Shown: piece by piece, positions 33,592 through 40,838 of the stretch
How positions within the stretch are numbered: the first letter of the stretch is position 1
How the letters are laid out: every line of letters starts with the position of its first letter
Source of the DNA: Mycolicibacterium litorale
GTDB lineage: Bacteria; Actinomycetota; Actinomycetes; Mycobacteriales; Mycobacteriaceae
DNA: 64,000 nucleotides
Assembly (NCBI RefSeq): GCF_014218295.1
Contig: NZ_AP023287.1
Span: 1 to 64,000, forward strand
Direction of reading: 5' to 3'
Translations under genes and position numbers: made by a program
The notes under the pieces: model-generated
What the model was told of the DNA's origin: nothing
Seen by the model: only the letters and a program-made list of their open reading frames with translations
Database searches by the model: none

Positions 33592-35264
33592 CCAGCCCGC
33601 ACGATTCTCAACAGGTCGCTGCATCCAGCTCCGAGCCCAACCTGCTTGTGATCGCGCCGCCCGGATGCGGGAAAACCGAGTTGCTCGCGATGCGTGCCGT
33701 CGAGCTAATCCCTAGGCTGCGCACTCACCAGAAGATTCTCGCCCTAACCTTTACCAACCGTGCGAAGGCCAATCTCAGCGAGCGGCTGCGACAACTTCTG
33801 GGACCTCACCGTTTCCGCCGTTACGTGACCGTGCACAACTTCCACGGACATGCGACCGACCTCATCAAGTCTCATGGCCGCACCCTCGGACTTGACCCTG
33901 CGGCTCTGACATTTCCCACTACACAGACCCTCAGCAAGGCGCTGAAGGAGCTATCGGCCGACGCCGATGCAAACCGTGCCGCAGAGGAGCTGCTGGGGAA
34001 GGTCAAACGGGAAGTCCGCAACGACGACGAAGTGGCAGCAGCACTTGACCAGTTCGGTGATGCCCTCGCCGTTCGTGTCGAACGCGAGCGGGTCAGTCGT
34101 GGTCAGCTGCACTACGATGACCTACTACGCCACGCGCAACAACTGCTGCGTATCGATGAGATTGCCAACCTCTACCAGCAGCACTACGGCGCTGTGCTTG
34201 TCGATGAATTTCAGGACCTATCGACACAGCAGCTTGACGTCGTCCTCCGCACGAGCACGACTTGGCGAACGTTCGCCGGCGACCCGCTCCAAGGGATCTA
34301 CTCATGGGCCGGAGCCGATCCGGCGAATGTCGAAGCTCGGCTGCGAGCTCTATGCGGCCAGCCGGTTGAGCTGACCGTCTCCTACAGGTCGTCGCCGGCG
34401 GTCTTGGGTGTAGTGAACCGTCTGGCCGCGACCATGGGTGCCAAACCGCTCACAGCGTACGACCCGGATGCATGGCCCAACGGCGGTGCCGCCGCCGCGC
34501 TGGCCTTCGGCGACCGCGCCGAAGAAGCCGACTTCGTGTGCACGACCGCGGCCACTATCGCCGCGGCCGACTCCGCTGCGTCGATCGGCATCATCACACG
34601 GTCGGCGGGTCGTCGTACCGTCATTGACCAAACGTTCGCGGCCATGCCAGACGTGCTATGCCGGCGCTGGGACCTCGCGATCGATGACCCACTCGTTCGC
34701 GATCGAATCCGTAGCGTAGTTTTCGGGCTGCCGAGAGGCGCCACCGTTGATGATGCACGACACGCCGCGCTAAAAGCACTGGACCCCAGCGACATTGACA
34801 CTGCCGAAGATCTTGGCAATGCGTTCGACCAATTGACCGAACAAGGCGGCGGTGACGCCTCCGTCCGGCAAGTGTTGTCGCGTTTTCGGCATGCCGACGA
34901 TAGCGACATCGCTGTTGGGCCTGGCGTGCACTTGCTCAATGCGCACACGGGTAAGGGTCAACAGTTCGACTGGGCGTTCGTGTGCGGTCTGGAGGTTGGG
35001 CAGGTGCCTAGTTACTTCGCGAAGACCCCGGAGGCGGTCGCCGAGGAGAAGCGCGTCCTCTTGGTCATGTTGTCGCGGGCACGGCACGGTCTCGTTGTAA
35101 CCCGCGTACATACGGCGAACGGTCGGTATGGACCGTTCCAGGTCGATGCGAGCCCCTGGTTTGCCGACCTCCAACCGTCTGCAGTCGTTAACAGCGAACA
35201 ACTGACCGGCCAAATAGACGCTCTCTATCAGAGTCGAGATGTAGAGGAAACCTCACGATACTGA
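33588..35264 (+). CDS. UvrD/Rep-like superfamily 1 helicase (GajB-like)
   Basis: A 558-residue superfamily-1 helicase, coupled to the OLD nuclease gene by a GTGA overlap. Visible motifs are Walker A APPGCGKTE near residue 25, Ia LALTFTNRAKANL, II VLVDEFQDLS near 205, IV-type TVSYRSSPAVLG, V NAHTGKGQQFDWAFV and VI VLLVMLSRARHGLVV. It is shorter than housekeeping UvrD (about 700-780), as expected for GajB-type partners, which act as a DNA-end or nucleotide sensor for GajA. Function in phage defence is inferred. Confidence 0.85.
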   Translation: MTSPHDSQQVAASSSEPNLLVIAPPGCGKTELLAMRAVELIPRLRTHQKILALTFTNRAKANLSERLRQLLGPHRFRRYVTVHNFHGHATDLIKSHGRTLGLDPAALTFPTTQTLSKALKELSADADANRAAEELLGKVKREVRNDDEVAAALDQFGDALAVRVERERVSRGQLHYDDLLRHAQQLLRIDEIANLYQQHYGAVLVDEFQDLSTQQLDVVLRTSTTWRTFAGDPLQGIYSWAGADPANVEARLRALCGQPVELTVSYRSSPAVLGVVNRLAATMGAKPLTAYDPDAWPNGGAAAALAFGDRAEEADFVCTTAATIAAADSAASIGIITRSAGRRTVIDQTFAAMPDVLCRRWDLAIDDPLVRDRIRSVVFGLPRGATVDDARHAALKALDPSDIDTAEDLGNAFDQLTEQGGGDASVRQVLSRFRHADDSDIAVGPGVHLLNAHTGKGQQFDWAFVCGLEVGQVPSYFAKTPEAVAEEKRVLLVMLSRARHGLVVTRVHTANGRYGPFQVDASPWFADLQPSAVVNSEQLTGQIDALYQSRDVEETSRY

Positions 35265-35281
35265 GGTTTCTGTGTCGCTGA

Positions 35282-35953
35282 TGTGAGCGTGGCCTACACA
35301 GGGGTGAGTCAGGCTCGGCTATCGAAAGGGAGGGGGAGAAGCTTGCGGCGTGGTGGTTTCGGCCCGATACCCAACACGTTCACTACTGGCTGGATCACTC
35401 CTTGCCGGTGATCGCGGTTCTGTACGACCCGGCGATCCGGAACTGCTACTGGCAGGCGGTGACTCGGGAGGCGCTTGAGCCGACTAGCAGGGGCGGATGG
35501 AAACTGCTTATCCCTGAACGGCACCAGTTGAATGCGAGCGCTGCCGAGCATCTCCGAGAAGCGGCCGAGGGCGCTCCCTACGAACTGCGTCTACGACAGC
35601 TGCAACTTGCGAAGCCGTGGATGAAGTTGTTAGAGAACGGGAACCGCCTTGTCGTGGATGTCGAGGAGTGGGTCAATAAGTCCTCTGGGCGCAGTGCAAT
35701 TAGCCTTGGAATCGATAACGAGGACGGAGGCCCAATCGAGAATCTCGCGACGTGGGGAGTCCTGAAGGGCTTGGCCAGTTACGCCGAACTACTGCCGCAG
35801 TTATTTGCTTGGGCGGCCCTCCATGTACATGCTGAAACATATGATGACGCTGAGTACGACGAGTACCTGAGCAACTGCACGTATGTGGACCGCGAGGGCG
35901 ATCGCATCGTGATTCTTCGTATAAGTCACCCCATCGGTGGCTACTTGCGCTGA
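35282..35953 (+). pseudogene. C-terminal part of a DUF4365 gene, in inverted orientation
   Basis: From 35351 the frame reads WWFRPDTQHVHYWLDHSLPV, then VIAVLYDPAIRNCYWQAV and KLLIPERHQLNASAAEHL, which is the second half of DUF4365 proteins. The first half, with the nuclease-like motif, is missing upstream, where the frame (from 35282) has no similarity. The missing half lies on the opposite strand at 35963-36130. TTG 35402 could start a 183-residue peptide, but this would cut the conserved block. I read it as a broken gene. Confidence 0.75.
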
Positions 35954-35962
35954 TGGAGAACG

Positions 35963-36130
35963 GCCGCCCGGTGCGGGCTCGTTGAACCAACTCGATCCGC
36001 TCTTGATTTGGAGCGCAAGAAGACGGCCCGTAACTTCCTCGCCGTCAACCACCTCTGTATGTGCATCTATGCCATAGTCCTCGGTAGGTTGCTCGCGAAA
36101 TAGCCACCTCAACTGGGTTTCAAGAACCAT
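35963..36130 (-). pseudogene. N-terminal part of a DUF4365 gene (nuclease-like half)
   Basis: On the minus strand ATG 36130 opens 56 codons that read LRWLFREQPTEDYGIDAHTE and GRLLALQIKSGSSWFNEPAPGG. This is the DUF4365 N-terminal half, with an acidic E-D-YGID and a Q-x-K motif like PD-(D/E)xK nucleases. Similarity stops at the GG pair at 35963. In the next bases the frame runs into antisense of the plus-strand half. The few residues before ATG 36130 (from TTG 36160) show no similarity, so the true N-terminus may also be damaged. Confidence 0.75.
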
Positions 36131-36160
36131 AGGAGGACCTCGACTCTTGGAGATCCGCAA

Positions 36161-36472
36161 GATCGAACGAGGGTTTGAGGCCGTACGCCCGCGAGGCCGA
36201 TGAAGTCGACCATTGGAGACTCGAACTCGTCCTCAATGATTTGGGTAGAGCATTTCTTCGGGTCGATAGTTTTGCAGCGCAAGGCGCAAGGCTGTTGACA
36301 TGACTATGAACGTGTGGCCTGTGCCTGGAGCAAAGTGGCCTATGGTGCGAAAGAGCACGGCGTGGAGATTGTAGGTGGCTGACGGGCCTCGTGAATTGAA
36401 CCACCCGAGTGGGGGCCATTTGAGGTGTTCGTGACTGACAACGAGAAGCCCGCGATACAGATGCGCCGTAGA
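36161..36472. other. Intergenic stretch without a recognisable gene
   Basis: The open frames in these 312 bases (for example 36120-36476 on the minus strand) have skewed serine/arginine-rich composition and no domain. Base composition is lower in GC than the core. It may hold decayed sequence upstream of the broken DUF4365 gene. Confidence 0.4.
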
Positions 36473-37447
36473 TCACACAGCCCTTAGGTGGCTCCAGTTA
36501 ATCAGCGCGGCGAGGTGCTTAGTGTTGATGCCGAAATTTTCTGCGACTGCTGCGGTGCCACCGTTAACTTCAACGAGCCGAGGAAGCAGAGTGCCGGTGC
36601 TCGCCCTGAACTCACCGGGTTCTGATCGACGCCACTTCGAGGTTTGGATCTGCAACGCGCGGTAGCGGGCGTCGTCGATGTACTCCAGCTCGTGGGCGCG
36701 ATAGATCGTTGCTGCGATGGACATCCCCCAAGCGTTCTTCAGCGAAATGAAATCCTGCAACTTGACCTTGTCGACCATGGCGGCGTCGAAGTCATCCTGC
36801 GGGAACAGCAATGCTCCGGCGAATCGGTTAGCTTCGCGTTCAACATTGTCATGGTGCCGGTTGTGGAGAGTGAGATGTCCGCATTCATGTGCTAGGCCGA
36901 AACGAAAGCGGTCACCGGGCGCTGAGGGGTCGATACCGATGACAGGGACGCCGTTAACCCACGCAGAAAGTCCGTCGACGCCAGCGAGCCCAGCAATGGG
37001 GATGATGCACACCCCTGCCCGTTCAATCAGTGCTGTCAGGTTGCGGATCGGGCCAGATTCTTCCTGCCCCAGTATTGTCCGCAATTCCGCGGCTCGTTCT
37101 TCTACGTCTTGAAACGTGTGCACCGCGTCCAGTTCCAGCAGTTTCGATCTCGGCGCCTTGGGTGTGATGGCCACGAGCTCAGCGAAGACCTCACCAGCTA
37201 GCCGCAGTAGCTCCTTCGCGCGGTTCTTGGCCGCGACGAGGGTTGACGCCCGGGCGCGGTGCATCGGGGCCGACATATCAGGAAGTTCAAGGCGCTCGTT
37301 GCCGTATCCAATTGAGCTGAGGTCACCATTGAATGGTCGGCGGCCGCTCTCAATGGCAGACACCATCGCGGTCGACATTCCCAGCAGCTCGGCAAGATCT
37401 GTCTGGTTCAGCCCCTCGATGTCCCGGTAAGCGCGCAGCCTGTTCAC
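36473..37447 (-). CDS. HTH-XRE regulator with ImmA/IrrE metalloprotease domain
   Basis: The 324-residue protein has an N-terminal Cro/C1-type helix-turn-helix (about residues 4-36, NQTDLAELLGMSTAMVSAIE) fused to an ImmA/IrrE (DUF955) zinc protease. The protease motif HECGH lies at 187-191, followed by the third ligand region REANRFAGALLFP. Such proteins cleave repressors to release mobile-element genes, or act as antitoxin-like regulators. The start is GTG 37447, overlapping the stop of the upstream gene by four bases (GTGA), so the two form an operon. A clear operator lies in front of the operon. Confidence 0.87.
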   Translation of the reverse strand: MNRLRAYRDIEGLNQTDLAELLGMSTAMVSAIESGRRPFNGDLSSIGYGNERLELPDMSAPMHRARASTLVAAKNRAKELLRLAGEVFAELVAITPKAPRSKLLELDAVHTFQDVEERAAELRTILGQEESGPIRNLTALIERAGVCIIPIAGLAGVDGLSAWVNGVPVIGIDPSAPGDRFRFGLAHECGHLTLHNRHHDNVEREANRFAGALLFPQDDFDAAMVDKVKLQDFISLKNAWGMSIAATIYRAHELEYIDDARYRALQIQTSKWRRSEPGEFRASTGTLLPRLVEVNGGTAAVAENFGINTKHLAALINWSHLRAV

Positions 37448-38055
37448 AGCCCGCCGGCTTCACCGAGATCGTCGATGTCGGGGTCGCCAAGGTCGTCGAA
37501 TGGGTCTACGGCCCCCTGATCGAAAAAACCGCCACCGCCGCCATCGGGCGGTGGTGCGGGCACATCGATGAATGGCCAAAAGCCCAGTAGCTCAGGGCTA
37601 TTAGCTGGAACAAGTCGCCGACTGTCTTGACTTGCATACTTGGTTGGGCATGTCCACAGAGTCATGCCCTTACGGTTGAATTTATAGGCGAGCAAGTTGG
37701 GAAATCCTGCCACCGGTCGCGGTGTCGTGACGACAAAGAGTGACAGCTGGTGGTCACCATTCTTGGCTTCATCGATATCGACCATGGTGCGGCTGCGGAT
37801 CAAGTAGCTCTCCCGGGTGTCACGGTCGGTGACTTGCACCCGGCCAGCCTCGGAGTAGCCGGCGTGTAAGACGTAGCGATCGGACCGATCGACGTTCGCC
37901 TGGATGATCGAGCGGAAGGTATGCACCTTCAGCATCTGCGTCGGGGGATAGTCCCACTCGGCAGTGAAGCTCCTGGCCGCTGCTGACGCGCTGGTATAGG
38001 ACGAAACGAGAATCTTCGCGAACGGGTCGATCAGTTCGTCGGCGCTTGGGTCCAC
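37444..38055 (-). CDS. Unknown protein paired with the ImmA/IrrE regulator
   Basis: I do not recognise this 203-residue protein. The first 160 residues look globular, mixed alpha/beta, with aromatic-rich segments (AEWDYPPTQMLKVHTFRSII, NLLAYKFNRKGMTLWTCPT). The tail is proline/glycine-rich and ends in an acidic stretch (about 178-203, DPFDDLGDPDIDDLGE). There is no signal or membrane segment. GTG 38055 is the first gene of a two-gene operon with the ImmA/IrrE protein. It could be the toxin, effector or protease substrate of that pair; this is inference from coupling only. Confidence 0.65.
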   Translation of the reverse strand: MDPSADELIDPFAKILVSSYTSASAAARSFTAEWDYPPTQMLKVHTFRSIIQANVDRSDRYVLHAGYSEAGRVQVTDRDTRESYLIRSRTMVDIDEAKNGDHQLSLFVVTTPRPVAGFPNLLAYKFNRKGMTLWTCPTKYASQDSRRLVPANSPELLGFWPFIDVPAPPPDGGGGGFFDQGAVDPFDDLGDPDIDDLGEAGGL

Positions 38056-38066
38056 GACACCAGATG

Positions 38067-38101
38067 CTACATAGAATGTAGAAATTCAACAAGAAATGTA
38101 G
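38067..38101. promoter_or_regulatory. Operator upstream of the ImmA/IrrE operon
   Basis: A perfect inverted repeat CTACAT-AGA-ATGTAG (38067-38081) is followed by another half-site ATGTAG at 38096-38101. The two ATGTAG elements start 20 bases apart, about two helical turns. It lies 12 bases before the GTG of the first operon gene, where bound protein would block transcription. The fused XRE domain is the likely reader. Confidence 0.7.
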
Positions 38102-38368
38102 TAGACGGCGTGTCACGTCAGCGCCCCCGCTATCGGGCTGTGAGTTCATTACAAACCGTCTAGCGACGAAACATAGATCGCCGACGAGGTACCGGTCATC
38201 ACGTCGGCCGGCGCGTGTGTCCTGATCACCTCCATGGTTGCTCCCCCGCCGGGCGCCACGGCGCGCGATAGCCTCTTATCGGAACCATGAAAGCTGAACT
38301 GGCCGTGGGGAAGTCGCTATACACCACACCAGCGGACGGAGTCGTCGTCGGCGCCCGGTATCAGTTCA
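38102..38368. other. Intergenic stretch, no gene seen
   Basis: Short overlapping frames only; none shows a domain or a convincing ribosome site. The promoter of the minus-strand operon probably lies at its left end. Confidence 0.4.
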
Positions 38369-38515
38369 TCAGCAGCCCCGCGGTCGTTCCTGCTCAGCTC
38401 GATAAGCGTAGTCGTCAGCGTCCATCTGTTGACGGATGTGGGCGACGCGTTCAGCACGCTCGGGATCGGCCAAGATTCGTTCGAGACGGGCGCTACCGCG
38501 GTCTTCAAACTTCAT
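38369..38515 (-). pseudogene. Truncated XRE-type antitoxin N-terminus
   Basis: ATG 38515 (GGAAAGGG in front of it on the minus strand) opens 48 codons reading KFEDRGSARLERILADPERA and ERVAHIRQQMDADDYAYRAEQ. This resembles the helical N-terminus that precedes the helix-turn-helix of HigA-like antitoxins. The frame then stops; no helix-turn-helix follows in any frame. No toxin gene is adjacent. I read it as a remnant, although a 48-residue peptide could still be made. Confidence 0.45.
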
Positions 38516-38697
38516 GACGGGTTGCCCTTTCCGTAGTCATCGCCCATTCTCAGGACGGCGACGAATGAGCGATGACAGCGAACATGTCAAAGCATCGTCT
38601 CTTGATGGCACCCACTACGCAAGCCTTCGATCGAGCGTCGAAGCGGCGGCGCGGTCCACAAGCCTGCTCGTCGCAAGACCGCCTTACATGGGAATAT

Positions 38698-38877
38698 ATG
38701 CACATGACAGACCCACGGGTCGAGCGGGCATCCGGGTTATCGGAATGCGACACACGGGCGCAGTCCGACGTCGATTCTCGACCTGTGCGTGCGCTGACTA
38801 TCGACGATTTGGACAGGGCTGCGGCGGCTGCAGTCGATCTCGACGATCCGGACGTCATCGGCGGCGCCTGGCGCTAG
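38698..38877 (+). CDS. Small hypothetical protein, doubtful
   Basis: A 59-codon frame from ATG 38698 (alternative 38704) encodes an acidic peptide ending ALTIDDLDRAAAAAVDLDDP-DVIGGAWR. Composition is protein-like and resembles short regulatory proteins of mobile regions, but I recognise no family. Upstream extension in frame to 38572 looks non-coding. Low certainty. Confidence 0.25.
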   Translation: MHMTDPRVERASGLSECDTRAQSDVDSRPVRALTIDDLDRAAAAAVDLDDPDVIGGAWR

Positions 38878-39081
38878 CAGTTGTGTCCATGACGCCCGTC
38901 GCGGCGCGTGCGAGAGCCCTTCATTGCGCTCGCGACACGCCGAAGTTGAGTCCAATTGTGGAGTTGAGCAAGCTCTTTGGCCCGCTAAAGTTCGGGGCTC
39001 TGAAGTTTAGCGCCGCAAACGTTCGTCGAAGCGTCGAGCTTCATGGCATTCCGTGTATGGGCAAACAGCATAATAGATAAA

Positions 39082-39102
39082 ATGTGTTGTATAACAACAT
39101 AT
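39082..39102. promoter_or_regulatory. AT-rich palindrome, possible operator
   Basis: ATGTGTTGT-ATA-ACAACATAT is a 9+9 inverted repeat with one mismatch, within a conspicuously AT-rich 45-base patch (39065-39110). It lies about 200 bases before the small DNA-binding-like gene at 39299. The reader is unknown. Confidence 0.45.
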
Positions 39103-39298
39103 TTCAAATCGAGAGCGCGAAGCGCAGTTGATGCGTCTTGCGTCGCGGCGTGCTTTGGCTGCTGCTCTGCATCAAGCTACCTGCAGCTGCGCGACCTACG
39201 AAGTGGGCATTGCGGCGCACTAACGACGCGGCTCCGCCACGCTATATTTCCCGGTGAGTGCCGGTACGAGCCGATCGCGCCGATTCGGGGAGGTGTCG

Positions 39299-39526
39299 AT
39301 GCCAAGACCAATGATGGAGCGGCGCAGTCGCGTCAGGGTGGAGTTCGGGTTGTCGCCGTCGCTGGCCGACCGTCTCTATGCGTACGCCAAATGCGAAGGG
39401 CTGACGTTATCTCAGACGGGTGAGCGGCTATTGACACGCGCCCTATCTGGTGAGGTTCAGCATCCGCCGGTCGAGCCCGATCCAGGGCAACGTCCCGCGC
39501 AAAGTGAAGGAGGCCGGGATAGGTAG
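39299..39526 (+). CDS. Small ribbon-helix-helix-like protein
   Basis: The 75-residue product begins MPRPMMERRSRVRVEFGLSP and continues LADRLYAYAKCEGLTLSQTG, a strand followed by two helices as in CopG/Arc-type DNA-binding proteins. The tail is hydrophilic and proline-rich. ATG 39299 is well served by GGGGAGG (39287-39293); the longer frame from 39254 lacks such a site. It is likely a local regulator of the island or of the adjacent recombinase pair. The family assignment is by pattern only. Confidence 0.6.
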   Translation: MPRPMMERRSRVRVEFGLSPSLADRLYAYAKCEGLTLSQTGERLLTRALSGEVQHPPVEPDPGQRPAQSEGGRDR

Positions 39527-39598
39527 CTGCTGAACGGTTCTCGCGCTACAACGCGAACTGCTCATCATGCTCGGCTGTGCCGAGCCCACAAATGCCAA

Positions 39599-39620
39599 AA
39601 GCCGGGCTGCAACCCGGCTT
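39599..39620. terminator. Hairpin behind the small regulator gene
   Basis: AAGCCGGG-CTGCAA-CCCGGCTT forms an 8-base-pair stem that continues imperfectly outward (AATGCCAA / CGGCGTT). There is no long T run, so termination would be moderate. Confidence 0.5.
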
Positions 39621-39767
39621 CGGCGTTCATTAAGAGTTCTCACGCTCTCTGACCCTCAAGGAGGGATAGGTGTATTTCACCGTGCCCACATGTCTGTGTC
39701 AACCGGCCACGCCGCATCAATCTCGGATAGTCCGCTCGCACCTGCGGCCTGAGGGGTGGCGCGTCTG

Positions 39768-40838
39768 ATGGCGCGATTCAGCAAGATGGCCACCGCGGCG
39801 ACCCCTTCGACGCCACCACCCGCAGAGCGGCACACAATCGCCGCAGAATGTGATGAACGCGTTGTGGAGGTAGCTCGCGATGCGGTACGGCCGACGCCGC
39901 CGGTCGCGATCACTCAGCCAGAGCGGCTGCAGGCATTGCAGAGGATCACCATCCACGCCGACAACCGCGAACTCGCCGCCGCGGCGGTGCTCGAGGCCGC
40001 GCGGCTGCGATGCCTCAAGAACGGTAACGGTGGCGAAGATGACCGCAAAGCGACCGGACTGATCGCCCGGTTCCTGATGTGGTCGTCGTTCGGTGATGTG
40101 ATCGACCCCGCCCGAGCATTCACCCGCGCCAACGTCGACGAGTACTTGATCTGGACGAAAGTCAACAGTGAACGCTCGCTGCGGCAACGCCGGTACATCC
40201 TGTACGGGATCGGACGTGAACTGCACCCCCAACAGTTCCCCCGCTCCCACACTGTGCCGGCACCGCGGCGCAAACGGTTGCCCGCGGCAAGCATGGCCGA
40301 AGTCGCTCGTCTGGAACATCTCATCCCCAGGTTGCCGGCCAGGCTGGCCCAGCGTGCACAGGCTCTGTTCGACCTGTCCTACGGGGCTGGCGCCAGGGCA
40401 GGGGACTTCAGGTCATTACGCGGGACATCGATCACCTCAATGTCCGTCGATGGCAGGGCGATCGCGGTGGTGGCGCTGCCCAACCGACTTGGCGGGGTCC
40501 GGCAGGTCCCCGTCGTCAACCCAGCGATCGCGGCGCGGCTGCTGAGCCTGTCGGTCGCCGTGGGCAATGGACTGGTGTTGTCCCCGAAAACCGAACAGCC
40601 CGAACGCAACATCGTTAACCGCACCAATGGCGATCTGCGACGCCACGGCCACGCCGGCATGAATCACCTCGGGCTTCGCAACCGCTGGATCCTCGATCTG
40701 GCCGCCACCGTCCCAGCCGCACTGCTTCTCCAACTGGCCGATGTCAGTGATCTGCGCGTGCTGGTCGATCAACGCCCGCTGCTGCCCACCTACACGATTC
40801 GCCACGCCATCACTACCCTGCAGGAGAACCAACGATGA
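39768..40838 (+). CDS. Integrase-like protein with degenerate tyrosine-recombinase site
   Basis: The 356-residue protein has an N-terminal SAM-like core-binding region (about residues 45-150) and a C-terminal region like the catalytic domain of tyrosine recombinases. The first arginine motif is present (LSYGAGARAGDFRSL, Arg210), and a C-terminal LGLRNRWILDLA...LLQLADVSD block ends in TYT (Tyr342). The usual histidine of HxxR and the middle lysine/histidine are not evident, so activity is uncertain. I start at ATG 39768 with GAGGGG in front; GTG 39756 is an alternative. It overlaps the next gene by four bases. Confidence 0.7.
   Translation: MARFSKMATAATPSTPPPAERHTIAAECDERVVEVARDAVRPTPPVAITQPERLQALQRITIHADNRELAAAAVLEAARLRCLKNGNGGEDDRKATGLIARFLMWSSFGDVIDPARAFTRANVDEYLIWTKVNSERSLRQRRYILYGIGRELHPQQFPRSHTVPAPRRKRLPAASMAEVARLEHLIPRLPARLAQRAQALFDLSYGAGARAGDFRSLRGTSITSMSVDGRAIAVVALPNRLGGVRQVPVVNPAIAARLLSLSVAVGNGLVLSPKTEQPERNIVNRTNGDLRRHGHAGMNHLGLRNRWILDLAATVPAALLLQLADVSDLRVLVDQRPLLPTYTIRHAITTLQENQR

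Noticed and set aside
35282..35350. Reading SGSAIEREGEKLAA before WWFRP as a true part of the DUF4365 protein
   Set aside because: The block before WWFRP does not fit the family, whereas the minus-strand GG end joins to WWFRP perfectly; the SGS match is best explained by chance.
36120..36476. 118-codon minus-strand frame between the DUF4365 fragment and the ImmA gene
   Set aside because: Skewed Ser/Arg composition, no domain, and it overlaps a better-supported frame.
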